Shown here in pieces: positions 43,105 through 51,612 of a DNA stretch of 64,000 nt. The DNA comes from JAHQVI01 sp963727575 (lineage in GTDB: Bacteria > Pseudomonadota > Alphaproteobacteria > Rhizobiales > Rhodomicrobiaceae), in NCBI GenBank assembly GCA_963727575.1, contig CAVSIA010000028.1, positions 1 through 64,000 of the forward strand, in the 5' to 3' direction. The notes beneath the pieces are model-generated. The model ran no database searches. It had not been told where the DNA came from and saw nothing but the letters and a program-made list of their open reading frames with translations. The translations under genes were made by a program, and so were the position numbers. Positions within the stretch are counted from its first letter, which is position 1, and every line of letters starts with the position of its first letter.

Positions 43105-43560
43105 ATGCAGCCACGAATGAAGAACCCGGTAATCATCCTTCCCGATGCGATGCAGGCCCTGCACGCGCTGAACAAGTCCACCGAATTGGATGGCTTGCCT
43201 TTCGTCACGCGCAAACTCGTGCATCTCCGCGCCAGCCAGATTAACGGCTGTGGCCCTTGCGTTCACATGCATTCGCTGGAGCTGAAAAAGGCGGGCGAGA
43301 CCGACGACCGCATTTTCGCCGTCGCCGCTTGGCGGCATACGCCGTTTTTCACCGACGCCGAGCGCGCGGCGCTGGCACTCACCGAGGCGGTCACCCGGCT
43401 CAATGACCGCGCCGATCCGGTGCCCGATGCGATCTGGGACGAGGCGAGGCGGCATTACGAGGAGCCCGAGCTTGCGGCGCTGATCCTGCAGATCGGCCTG
43501 ATCAATGTCTGGAACCGCCTGAATACCAGTGTCGGGCAGATGGCGGGGGCCTGGGGCTGA
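43105..43560 (+). CDS. carboxymuconolactone decarboxylase / AhpD-like protein
   Basis: The start is ATG 43105 behind CCAGGAGATC. The 151-residue protein has KLVHLRASQINGCGPCVHMH, the C-x2-C-x3-H redox motif of the AhpD branch, and DDRIFAVAAWRHTPFFTDAE, the usual next helix pair. Members with this motif act as alkylhydroperoxidases or related redox enzymes; the decarboxylase name is historical. It is the standard conserved partner of ECF41 sigma factors. Here it is divergent from the sigma gene and has its own ECF41-like promoter. Confidence 0.9.
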   Translation: MQPRMKNPVIILPDAMQALHALNKSTELDGLPFVTRKLVHLRASQINGCGPCVHMHSLELKKAGETDDRIFAVAAWRHTPFFTDAERAALALTEAVTRLNDRADPVPDAIWDEARRHYEEPELAALILQIGLINVWNRLNTSVGQMAGAWG

Positions 43561-43607
43561 GCCGCAGCGGGACCGCACGGTCGCCGTGTTGACGCGCGGC
43601 GACCGTC

Positions 43608-44283
43608 TCACTGCCGGTAGGCAAGGCTGAACGCGAGCGATACGGCGCCGACGAGGATCAGGCTGGACGCCCAGATCGGCATCCAGATTGAACCAGCTTC
43701 GCGACACGAATTTGAGACCGAGATAGCGGTAGACGAGCCACGCCGCGCTGCCGCCCGCCGCGATCATGGCGACCGCATGAATGGCGGAGACCAGGAGCGC
43801 CATGCCGAGATTGGCGTTGATCAGCGTGCTTGCCGCGACGTGCCCCGCATCGAGATCGGCCGTTCTGCAAAGCCCGAGATAGATCGGCACGAGCATCAGC
43901 CCCGCACCATGGGCGATGGCCACGGCGAAGGACCAGAGCCCGAGCTGCGTCGGCGGGATCCGCGCCAGCGCCCGCGGATGGCGCCGGTCGATCAGCCGGA
44001 AGACGCCGAAGCCGATGACCAGCAGGCTGGCGCCGACCTGGATCGGCCGCTGCCATTCGACCAGCGCGACGAGCAGCGAGAACGGCAGGATCACCAGCAG
44101 GATCGCCAGGAGATGGCCGATAGCGAGCGGCCACAGCGCTGCCAGCAGCGCGCCGGAGCGTTTCTCCATCAGTCCGGCCGAAAGCGCGAGCGGCCAGCCC
44201 ATCCCAGGGTTCACCCCGTGATAGAGGCCGCTCGCAATCACCGCCAGCCAGAGCCAGGCAGGCGTCCAATCCCCTCCGCTCAA
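43608..44283 (-). CDS. multi-pass membrane protein downstream of the SBP56 gene, one frameshift
   Basis: About 225 residues form roughly six hydrophobic helices. Readable segments include WLWLAVIASGLYHGVNPGMG, LLAALWPLAIGHLLAILLVI, GASLLVIGFGVFRLIDRRHP, QLGLWSFAVAIAHGAGLMLV and AGGSAAWLVYRYLGLKFVSR. A frame change near 43675 replaces a long basic tail with SSLILVGAVSLAFSLAYRQ and a stop at 43608, which fits a last helix. The TTG at 44283 lies two bases after the SBP56 stop, so the two are co-transcribed. The GLYHGVNPGMGWPLALS motif, with His and Asn in a membrane segment, is striking. The family is not named here. Confidence 0.65.
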
Positions 44284-44285
44284 AC

Positions 44286-45686
44286 TCAGACCGACGGGTA
44301 GCAGAACGAATCCGTCGAGCAGTCGCCGCCTTCGAGCCGGATCTGATGCGCCCGGTATCCGTCGGGGAAGCTCACCCAGTAGTCGCCCGCCAGTTCGAGA
44401 CCGCCATTCGGACCGGCGACCGCCATGACCTCCGCGCCCGGCACGCCTGCCGGATAGAACTGATCGTCCCAGGTCGAATAAAGGCCGTTGGTCCAGTAGA
44501 CCCGTTTGCCGTCGCGGCTGATTTCCACCATTTGCGGGCCGCCGGCGAATGCCTTGCCGTTCGGATGCGGTGTGCGCCGGGCGATGCCGCCGATATGAAC
44601 CGAGCCGGCGAGCTTGGGCTTCCTTGGGTCGGTCACGTCGTATTGGCGCAGCTCGCCGGTTCCCCAGCAGGAGACGTAGAGAAAGCAGTCGTCGAGCGAC
44701 AGGTCGATGTCGGTAACCAGCGGCGGCACCGCGCCGAAGCCCTGGAGGAGCGGCGGCAACTGGTCCGTGGACGCCGGCTCGGGCGGGATCGTCGCCGTCT
44801 TCTCGATGTGGAACTTGCCGTCTTCGCGCCACCACGTCCAGATCGAGCCTTCGAGGTTTGTGGTGTCGACCACGACGCCGAGGAAACCGTATTCGCGCAC
44901 CGGATCGTGGGCGGGCCGCACTTCGAGCGCCATCTGGTGATTGGCCCCGAGATCGATGGTCTGCACGTTGCGCCGCGCGCGCAGATCCCAGAAATGGATA
45001 CGGTGACCGTATTTGTTGGAGAGCAGGTCCTCGGGCACGATACCGTTCTCGAATTGCGGCGGCAGCCCCCATTCGCTCGACACCATATAGTCGCGCGGCA
45101 GGTTCCACCAGAAATCGTAGTGGAGCGTTTGCGGCCCGCGGTCGATCTCCCAGCGCCCGAGGATGTCGAAGGTCTCGCAGTCCATGATGAACACGCCGGG
45201 CGGGCCGTCGGTGCCATCCTTGCCGCCGCCGCCGAGCGTGCTGACATAGATGCCTTCCGGGCCGCAATGGACCGTGTGCGGCCGCGAGTAGCCGGTCTTC
45301 TTGAACACCTCTTCCGGCTCGATGATCTTGTGGATCTTGGCCTGGGTCGGGTCTGGCTTGGTGTCTATGATGTAGATGCGCGAGGAACGGATGCCCGGAA
45401 TGATCAGGAAGCGCCGCTCCAGGAACGGGTGTCCGGTCAGCGGCGACAGCGCCGACGAGCAGGCGTTCCAGCCGAAATGGTGGAATTCGTCGCCCTTGTA
45501 GGGCATCTCCACGGTATGGACGATCTGGCTGTAAGTCGGCGAGCCGGGCTTGACGTCGATCACCGCGAGCGCGTCGGGCTGCGAGAAATCCGGGCTGAGC
45601 AGCAATGTGTAGGCGAACGTCTCCGGCGGCGCTTCCATCGCCAGCTTCGGCGATGCATGGAAGGTCGGATCAGGCCTTATTGTCAT
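44286..45686 (-). CDS. SBP56-family selenium-binding protein / methanethiol oxidase-like
   Basis: The start ATG 45686 follows AAGGGAGGCACTCC. The 466-residue protein shows the SBP56 landmarks KGDEFHHFGWNACSSA, RRFLIIPGIRSSRIYIIDTK, GYSRPHTVHCGPEGIYVSTL, LHYDFWWNLPRDYMVSSEWG, KYGHRIHFWDLRARRNVQTI, and DDCFLYVSCWGTGELRQYDV. Members include bacterial methanethiol oxidase (MtoX), which turns methanethiol into formaldehyde, sulfide and peroxide with a copper site. The family alone does not prove that activity, and no SCO1 or MauG gene, usual beside mtoX, is seen. No Sec signal is evident. A membrane protein follows at once. Confidence 0.88.
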   Translation of the reverse strand: MTIRPDPTFHASPKLAMEAPPETFAYTLLLSPDFSQPDALAVIDVKPGSPTYSQIVHTVEMPYKGDEFHHFGWNACSSALSPLTGHPFLERRFLIIPGIRSSRIYIIDTKPDPTQAKIHKIIEPEEVFKKTGYSRPHTVHCGPEGIYVSTLGGGGKDGTDGPPGVFIMDCETFDILGRWEIDRGPQTLHYDFWWNLPRDYMVSSEWGLPPQFENGIVPEDLLSNKYGHRIHFWDLRARRNVQTIDLGANHQMALEVRPAHDPVREYGFLGVVVDTTNLEGSIWTWWREDGKFHIEKTATIPPEPASTDQLPPLLQGFGAVPPLVTDIDLSLDDCFLYVSCWGTGELRQYDVTDPRKPKLAGSVHIGGIARRTPHPNGKAFAGGPQMVEISRDGKRVYWTNGLYSTWDDQFYPAGVPGAEVMAVAGPNGGLELAGDYWVSFPDGYRAHQIRLEGGDCSTDSFCYPSV

Positions 45687-45848
45687 TGGAGTGCCTCCCT
45701 TTGTGGCTTTGAGACGCACCGACGTTTGGTCAATTCTTGAACTCGTGCGCCATGTCCAGGAGACGAAGCTTAGCATAAGTAAAGGCAAGACGCCGCCGCC
45801 CAAATTCATGCCCAAAGCTGGACAAAATCTTCTGGCCGGCTCCCTTGC

Positions 45849-46485
45849 TCAAGCCAGCGGCATCCGTAGTCCGTTCAGCACGAGATCGATATGGGCGGCG
45901 CAGAAGATGTCCGGGTCGATGGGCTCGATATCGTTGAACAGCATCATCCAGATCGCCGCGACCATGGCCGGGCCGATCAGGACTTGCGGCATGTCTACCG
46001 CGCCCGCGCTCCGGAATTCCCCTCGCTCAATGCCGTAACGCATAACCCGGCGGGCGGCGGCCATGCCGCGCGACACCACCTCGCGGTGGTAGAACGCCAG
46101 GAGCTGGGGAAAGCGCGGCCCTTCGCCGATCAGGAGACGCAGCACGCGGCGGCGCTCGGTGGCGACGACCTCGCGGTAGAAGGTAGTGATCATCATCCGC
46201 AGCATGGTCTCGGCGCTGGCCTGCGGGGACACGGCGATATGTTCGAGCCGCTCGATCACCGGGGAGATGACGCTGCGCACCGCCTCCTCGAACAGTGTCT
46301 CCTTGCTGTCGAAATACAGATAGACGGTGCCCTTGCCGATCCCCGCGCGCTCCGCAATCGAGTTCGAGCCGGGCCGCGGCGAAGCCCTGTTCCACGAATT
46401 CCTCCAGCGCGGCGGCGAGGATCGCCTGAACCCGCTCGCCCTTGGCATCGCGTCCGCGCGGCGGCGGGGTCGATGAACTGCTCAA
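45849..46485 (-). CDS. TetR-family repressor of the adjacent export operon (CecR-like position), one frameshift
   Basis: The N-terminal helix-turn-helix reads DAKGERVQAILAAALEEFVE, QGFAAARL and, after a frame change near 46365, SIAERAGIGKGTVYLYFDSK. The ligand domain continues SKETLFEEAVRSVISPVIER and ends LVLNGLRMPLA. TTG 46485 is chosen because GAGGAG lies eight bases before it; an ATG at 46551 would also be open. About 212 residues. It is divergent from an HlyD-ABC operon, the same arrangement as E. coli cecR-ybhGFSR, and a palindromic operator lies between. Confidence 0.85.
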
Positions 46486-46555
46486 TCCGGTCTCCTCAGC
46501 AAATGATCCTCTCGCAGATGGTCGCTTGACATCCAAATGGGCAAGTCGCATTTTA

Positions 46556-46573
46556 TGACTGACCAGTCAGTCA
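46556..46573. promoter_or_regulatory. palindromic TetR-type operator
   Basis: TGACTGAC-CA-GTCAGTCA is a perfect inverted repeat with 8-base half-sites and a two-base centre. This wording is common for TetR-type repressors. It lies 70 bases from the regulator start and 18 bases from the HlyD start, so a single bound dimer could control both directions. Confidence 0.7.
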
Positions 46574-46590
46574 GCGCAAGGGTTGTTATC

Positions 46591-47602
46591 GTGAACAGGC
46601 GAATTTTGCTTGCGGTGCTTGTCGTAGCCGTCGTCGGGATCGGCGGATGGTTCGTCTACAGCCGCTATTTCGAGCGCCAGGGCGAGCCGGCTGTATTCTA
46701 CGGCAATGTCGATATCCGCGAGGTCTCGCTCGGCTTCAGGATAGGCGGGCGCGTGTCGAAGATGGAGGTCGACGAGGGAGACGCCGTCAAAGCGGGACAG
46801 CGTGTCGCCGCGCTCGACAAGCAGCCTTTCCTCGACGATCTCGCCTTGCAGGCCGCCAATGTCGCGCAGCAGGAAGCCAACCTGGCAAAGCTCAAAGCGG
46901 GAAGCCGCGCCGAGGAGATCGAGCAGGCCAAGGCCGAGGTCGCCGCCCGCCAAGCGGCGCTCCAGAATGCGCAGCGGCGTGTTCCAGCGGCAGCAGCAGC
47001 TTGCCAAGAGCGATTTCGCCTCGCAGCAGGCGTTCGACAACGCTTCAGCGCAATTGCGCAGCGCCGAGGCGCAGCTCCGCGCCTCTGAGGCGTCGCTGAC
47101 GCTGGTCCAGCAGGGGCCACGCCAAGAAGACATCGCTGCCGCCCGCGCCGCACTGCAGGCTGCCCGTGCGCAGAGGCAGATCGCCGAGACGGCCCTGGGC
47201 GACGCCGAGATTGCCGCGCCCGCCGATGGCATCATCCTGACCCGCGCCGTCGAGCCGGGTGCGATCGTGTCGTCGGGTATGACGGTTTATACGCTTTCGT
47301 TGCAGAACCCCGTCTGGGTGCGCGCCTACATCGCCGAGCCGCAGCTCGGGCTGATCCATCCCGGCGCCACCGTCAAGCTGTTCACCGACACACGCCCCGG
47401 CAAGCCCTATGACGGCCAGGTCGGATTCGTTTCCCCGGTCGCCGAGTTCACGCCGAAATCGGTGGAGACGCCGGAACTGCGCGCCGACCTCGTCTATCGC
47501 TTCCGCGTCATTGTGAAGAACCCGGACGACGCGCTGCGCCAGGGCATGCCGGTGACGTTGCGATTGCCGGAGGACGGCGCGGCAGTGGCGTCGAAGGAGT
47601 AG
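46591..47602 (+). CDS. HlyD-family membrane fusion protein (YbhG-like), one frameshift
   Basis: GTG 46591 follows AAGGG and begins MNRRILLAVLVVAVVGIGGW, a single inner-membrane anchor. The lipoyl-like part has GNVDIREVSLGFRIGGRVSK. A long helical hairpin follows (NVAQQEANLAKLKAGSRAEE ... QQLAKSDFASQQAFDNASAQ), with a frame change near 46980, and the beta-barrel segment IAAPADGIILTRAVEPGAIV closes the domain. About 336 residues. It would bridge the ABC pump in the inner membrane to the cell envelope. A longer start at ATG 46555 would place the operator inside the gene and is disfavoured. Confidence 0.88.
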
Positions 47603-47612
47603 GAGCGGGTCT

Positions 47613-49352
47613 ATGTCGTCGGCGCTCATCAGCTTGAAGGATGTCGGCAAGAGCTTCGCGGGCCAGCCCGCGCTGACCGGCATCGACGCCGAAGTCGGCG
47701 GTGGCCGCGTCACCGGTCTCGTCGGCCCGGACGGCGCCGGCAAGACCACGCTGATCCGGCTGATCACCGGGCTGCTCGCACCCGAACAGGGCAGCATCGA
47801 GGTGCTCGGCCTCGACACGCGGACGGAGGCGCAGGCGATCCAGAACCAGATCGGCTACATGCCGCAGCGCTTCGGCCTCTACGAAGACCTGACCGTCGAG
47901 GAAAATCTCACGCTCTACGCCGATCTGCGCGGTTTGCCCGATGCCGAACGCGCCGAGACGTTCGGGAAGCTGCTCGACTTCACCGCGCTGAAGCCGTTCA
48001 CCGGACGCTATGCCGGCAAGCTTTCCGGCGGCATGAAGCAGAAGCTCGGCCTCGCCTGCGCCTTGATCCGTACGCCGCGCGTCCTCCTGCTCGACGAGCC
48101 GAGCGTCGGCGTCGATCCGATCTCGCGGCGTGAGCTGTGGCGGATGGTGCAGGAGCTGAAGGGCGACGGCATCGCCGTGGTCTGGTCGACGGCCTATCTC
48201 GACGAGGCCGAGCGCTGCGACAGCGTGCTGCTGCTCAACGCCGGCAAGCTGCTGTTCGAGGGCGCGCCGTCGGAGTTGACCGGGCGAGTAGCCGGCCGCG
48301 CATTCGCCGCGACCGGCCTGGAGGATAACCGGCGCAAGCTGCTCACCGAGGCGCTCGACGCGCCGGAGATCATCGACGGGCTGATTCAGGGCGATGCGCT
48401 GCGCCTCGTTACGGCGGAAAAGCCGGAGGGCGGCGCCGAGGGCCTCAAGCGCGCGCTCGGCGGCGACTTCGCCGCCGCGGACATCTCGGCCACCGAGCCG
48501 CGCTTCGAGGATGCTTTCATCGACGCGCTCGGCGGCGCGCCCGGCGGCCGGTCGGCGCTGGCGGAGAATGTCGCGCCCAAGAGCGGCGACGGCGCGGTGA
48601 TCGAGGCGCGCGGGCTGACCAAGAAATTCGGCGATTTCACCGCCGCGCATGACGTGACCTTTTCCATCCCGCGCGGCGAAATTTTCGGCCTGCTCGGACC
48701 GAACGGCGCCGGAAAATCGACCACCTTCAAAATGCTTTGCGGGCTGCTCAAGCCGACCAGTGGCGAAGGCCGCGTCGCCGGCTTCGATCTGCGCCAAGCG
48801 GCCGCGGATGCGCGCGGGCGGCTGGGCTATATGGCGCAGAAATTCTCGCTTTACGGCGATCTGAGCGTCGCGCAGAACCTGGAATTCTTCGCCAGCGTTT
48901 ACGGCCTCGGCGGACGTGTCAAGCGAGAGAAGGTCGGCGCGATGATCGACGCCTTCGACCTCGGCCGCTATCTGAACGCCAACGCCAAGGACCTGCCGCT
49001 CGGCTTCAAGCAGCGGCTGGCGCTCGCCTGCGCCGTGATGCACGAGCCGGACGTCCTCTTCCTCGACGAGCCGACCTCCGGCGTCGATCCGATCACGCGC
49101 CGCGAGTTCTGGACGCATATCAACGGGCTGGTCGGCAAGGGCGTCGCCATTCTCGTCACGACCCACTTCATGGACGAAGCCGAATATTGCGACCGCATCG
49201 CCTTGATCTTCCGTGGCGAGACGATCGCGCTCGGCTCGCCGGATGAGCTGAAGGGCCGCGCCGCCACGGCGGACAATCCCAATCCCTCGCTCGAGGACGC
49301 CTTCATTCAACTCGTCGAAGCCTCGGGCGACGCCGAAAAGGAAGCGGCATGA
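47613..49352 (+). CDS. tandem ABC transporter ATPase (YbhF-like)
   Basis: Intact, 579 residues, with two complete ATPase domains. The first has Walker A GPDGAGKTT, QRFGLYEDLTVEENL, signature LSGGMKQKLGLA and Walker B VLLLDEPSVGVDP. The second has Walker A GPNGAGKST, KFSLYGDLSVAQNLEFF, a degenerate signature LGFKQRLALACA and Walker B VLFLDEPTSGVDP. The fused double ATPase with this order matches YbhF/YhiH-type exporters. Its end overlaps the first permease gene (ATGA), showing a tight operon. Confidence 0.93.
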   Translation: MSSALISLKDVGKSFAGQPALTGIDAEVGGGRVTGLVGPDGAGKTTLIRLITGLLAPEQGSIEVLGLDTRTEAQAIQNQIGYMPQRFGLYEDLTVEENLTLYADLRGLPDAERAETFGKLLDFTALKPFTGRYAGKLSGGMKQKLGLACALIRTPRVLLLDEPSVGVDPISRRELWRMVQELKGDGIAVVWSTAYLDEAERCDSVLLLNAGKLLFEGAPSELTGRVAGRAFAATGLEDNRRKLLTEALDAPEIIDGLIQGDALRLVTAEKPEGGAEGLKRALGGDFAAADISATEPRFEDAFIDALGGAPGGRSALAENVAPKSGDGAVIEARGLTKKFGDFTAAHDVTFSIPRGEIFGLLGPNGAGKSTTFKMLCGLLKPTSGEGRVAGFDLRQAAADARGRLGYMAQKFSLYGDLSVAQNLEFFASVYGLGGRVKREKVGAMIDAFDLGRYLNANAKDLPLGFKQRLALACAVMHEPDVLFLDEPTSGVDPITRREFWTHINGLVGKGVAILVTTHFMDEAEYCDRIALIFRGETIALGSPDELKGRAATADNPNPSLEDAFIQLVEASGDAEKEAA

Positions 49353-50485
49353 GCGAAAGCATCGCCGAAATCGGGCGAGGCCGCCGGCTCCGTGCCCTGC
49401 TGGTCAAGGAATCCATCCAGATCCTGCGCGATCCGAGCAGCATTCTGATCGCGTTCGTGTTGCCGCTGATCCTGCTGTTCCTGTTTGGCTACGGTGTGTC
49501 GCTCGATGCCAACAAGGTGCGCATCGGCGTCGCCGTCGAGGCGTCGAGCGAGCCGTCGCAGAGCCTTGCCGCCGCGTTCCGCGCCTCGCGCTTCTTCGAC
49601 GTCCGCGAAGCCCGCGACCGCCGCGAGCTGGAGCCGTTGCTGATCGCCGGCGGCATCCGCGGCATCGTCGTGATTCCGGGGATCTTCGGCGAAGAAGCCG
49701 CGCATAATCCGGCGACCGCGCGCATCCAGGTGCTGACCGACGGCTCGGAGCCGAACACGGCGAAATTCGTCGAGAACTACGCGCAAGGTGTCTGGGCAAG
49801 CTGGGTCGCGGGGCGCCTCGGCAATGGCCGCGCTGCGCAGCCGATCAGCCTGGAGCCGCGCTTCTGGTTCAACCCGGAGCTGCGCAGCCGCTATTTCCTC
49901 GTGCCCGGCGTCATCGCCATCGTCATGACGCTGGTCGGCACGCTGCTGACCGCGCTGGTCGTCGCCCGCGAATGGGAACGCGGCACGATGGAGGCGATGA
50001 TGGCCACGCCGATTTCGACGTTCGAGCTGATCGTCGGCAAGCTGGTGCCCTATTTCATGCTCGGCCTTGCGGCGATGGCGCTATGCACCGCAGTCGGCGT
50101 ATTCCTGTTCGGCGTGCCGCTGCGGGGCTCGTTCCTGGCGCTGCTGGCGATCTCGGCGGCGTTTCTCGTGCCCGCGCTCGGCCAGGGGCTGCTGATTTCC
50201 TCCGCGACCAAGAACCAGTTCGTCGCCTCGCAGGCCGCGCTCCTCTCCGGCTTTCTGCCGGCGTTCCTGCTCTCGGGCTTCATCTTCGAGATCAGCTCGA
50301 TGCCGAAAATCATCCAGGCGGTCACCTATATCGTCCCGGCGCGCTACCTCATCCCCAGCCTGCAGACGGTGTTTCTCGCCGGCGACATCTGGCCGCTATT
50401 CCTCACCAATATCGCGGCGATGCTGGGCATCGGTGCGGTATTCCTGTTCTTCACCGCGCGAACAACCAGAAAGAGTCTTGAATGA
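49349..50485 (+). CDS. ABC-2 type export permease (YbhS-like)
   Basis: Intact, 378 residues. One N-terminal helix (PSSILIAFVLPLILLFLFGY) is followed by a large periplasmic domain of about 150 residues, then five C-terminal helices with GTLLTALVVAREWERGTMEA, the usual ABC-2 motif, and VTYIVPARYLIPSLQTVFLA. Start and stop both overlap neighbours by four bases (ATGA), implying coupled translation. It forms half of the membrane channel with the next gene. The exported compound cannot be read from sequence; relatives export drugs or cations. Confidence 0.92.
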   Translation: MSESIAEIGRGRRLRALLVKESIQILRDPSSILIAFVLPLILLFLFGYGVSLDANKVRIGVAVEASSEPSQSLAAAFRASRFFDVREARDRRELEPLLIAGGIRGIVVIPGIFGEEAAHNPATARIQVLTDGSEPNTAKFVENYAQGVWASWVAGRLGNGRAAQPISLEPRFWFNPELRSRYFLVPGVIAIVMTLVGTLLTALVVAREWERGTMEAMMATPISTFELIVGKLVPYFMLGLAAMALCTAVGVFLFGVPLRGSFLALLAISAAFLVPALGQGLLISSATKNQFVASQAALLSGFLPAFLLSGFIFEISSMPKIIQAVTYIVPARYLIPSLQTVFLAGDIWPLFLTNIAAMLGIGAVFLFFTARTTRKSLE

Positions 50486-51600
50486 TGTGGCGCCGTCTTC
50501 GAGCCCTGATCGTCAAGGAACTGCTCGCGGTCCTGCGCGACCCGCGCGGCCGCGTCATTCTGATCGGCCCGCCGCTCGTGCAGATGTTCGTCTTCAGCTA
50601 TGCGGCGACGCTCGACGTGACCAATATCGATGTCGGCATCCTCAACCGGGACAGCGGGCGGTGGAGCGCTGAATATGTCCAGCGGATCGACGGCGCGACG
50701 CAGTTTCGCAGCATTCAGCCGATATCCCGGCTCGAGGAGGCGCGCCAGGCCATCGACAATCGCCGGGTGATTGCGGTGCTGAATTTCGGTCAGGATTTCT
50801 CGCGCAACGTGGCGGCGGGCAAGCCGGCGGAGGTGCAGGTCATCCTCGACGGACGGCGTTCCAACGCCTCGCAGATCGTACTCGGCTATCTGACTGCGAT
50901 CGCCAATGACGTCTCGCAGTCGATTCGCGTCGAGGATGAAGGCGCGCTCGGCAAGACCGGCGATACGATTGCGGTGCGGCACTGGTTCAACGCCAATCTC
51001 ACCTACGCCTGGTTCACCGTGCCGAGTCTGCTCGGAACGCTCGGCCTGCTGATCGCGCTGGTGGTCACCGGTCAGTCGGTGGCGCGGGAACGCGAGCTCG
51101 GCACCTTCGACCAGCTCATGGTGTCGCCGCTTCGCGTCCATGAGATCCTGATCGGCAAGATGCTCCCGCCTCTGATCATCGGCCTCGCTCAGGCAACCGC
51201 GTTCCTGCTCGTGGCGGTGTTCTTCTTCCAGGTGCCGCTCCGGGGCTCGCTGATGCTGCTCTATATCGGCGTCGTGTTTTTCCTCGCCTCGGTGATCGGC
51301 GTCGGGCTGTTCATTTCCTCGCTCGCACAGACCCAGCAGCAGGCCTTTCTCGGCACCTTCCTGTTCGCCGCGCCCGCGATCCTGCTGTCCGGCTTCGCCA
51401 CGCCGATCGAGAACATGCCGCCATGGCTGCAAATCATCACCGAGGCCAATCCTCTGCGCCACTTCCTGGTCATCGTCCGGGGCGTGTTCCTCAAGGATAT
51501 GCCGACGCTCGAGGTCGCCTCGAACATCGTTCCGCTCTGCATCATTGCGCTGTTCACGCTGTCTGTCGCGGCATTCCTGTTCCGGGCGCGGATGGAATAG
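50482..51600 (+). CDS. ABC-2 type export permease (YbhR-like)
   Basis: Intact, 372 residues, similar in layout to the preceding permease. The N-terminal helix is VILIGPPLVQMFVFSYAATL, the periplasmic domain includes DRNV-type sequence LDGRRSNASQIVLGYLTAIA, and the core has GLLIALVVTGQSVARERELG and FDQLMVSPLRVHEILIGKML. The C-terminal helices contain TFLFAAPAILLSGFATPIEN and the ending FLFRARME. Together with the ATPase, the sister permease and the HlyD protein this completes a YbhGFSR-type pump. The operon ends here, because the next gene is on the other strand. Confidence 0.92.
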   Translation: MMWRRLRALIVKELLAVLRDPRGRVILIGPPLVQMFVFSYAATLDVTNIDVGILNRDSGRWSAEYVQRIDGATQFRSIQPISRLEEARQAIDNRRVIAVLNFGQDFSRNVAAGKPAEVQVILDGRRSNASQIVLGYLTAIANDVSQSIRVEDEGALGKTGDTIAVRHWFNANLTYAWFTVPSLLGTLGLLIALVVTGQSVARERELGTFDQLMVSPLRVHEILIGKMLPPLIIGLAQATAFLLVAVFFFQVPLRGSLMLLYIGVVFFLASVIGVGLFISSLAQTQQQAFLGTFLFAAPAILLSGFATPIENMPPWLQIITEANPLRHFLVIVRGVFLKDMPTLEVASNIVPLCIIALFTLSVAAFLFRARME

Positions 51601-51612
51601 CTGGGCCGTCGC

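Noticed and set aside
43099..45267. A 722-residue minus-strand open frame
   Set aside because: It is antisense to the AhpD-like gene, out of frame with the SBP56 gene, and only its middle part codes for the real membrane protein. The rest is Arg/Pro-rich shadow sequence typical of high-GC DNA.
46537..46590. Earlier starts for the HlyD gene at 46537 or 46555
   Set aside because: Both would put the palindromic operator inside the coding region and add residues before the membrane anchor. GTG 46591 with AAGGG and an immediate anchor fits better.
47508..49310. A 600-residue minus-strand open frame opposite the tandem ATPase
   Set aside because: The plus strand has two complete ATPase domains with all motifs. 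The minus frame is a shadow.
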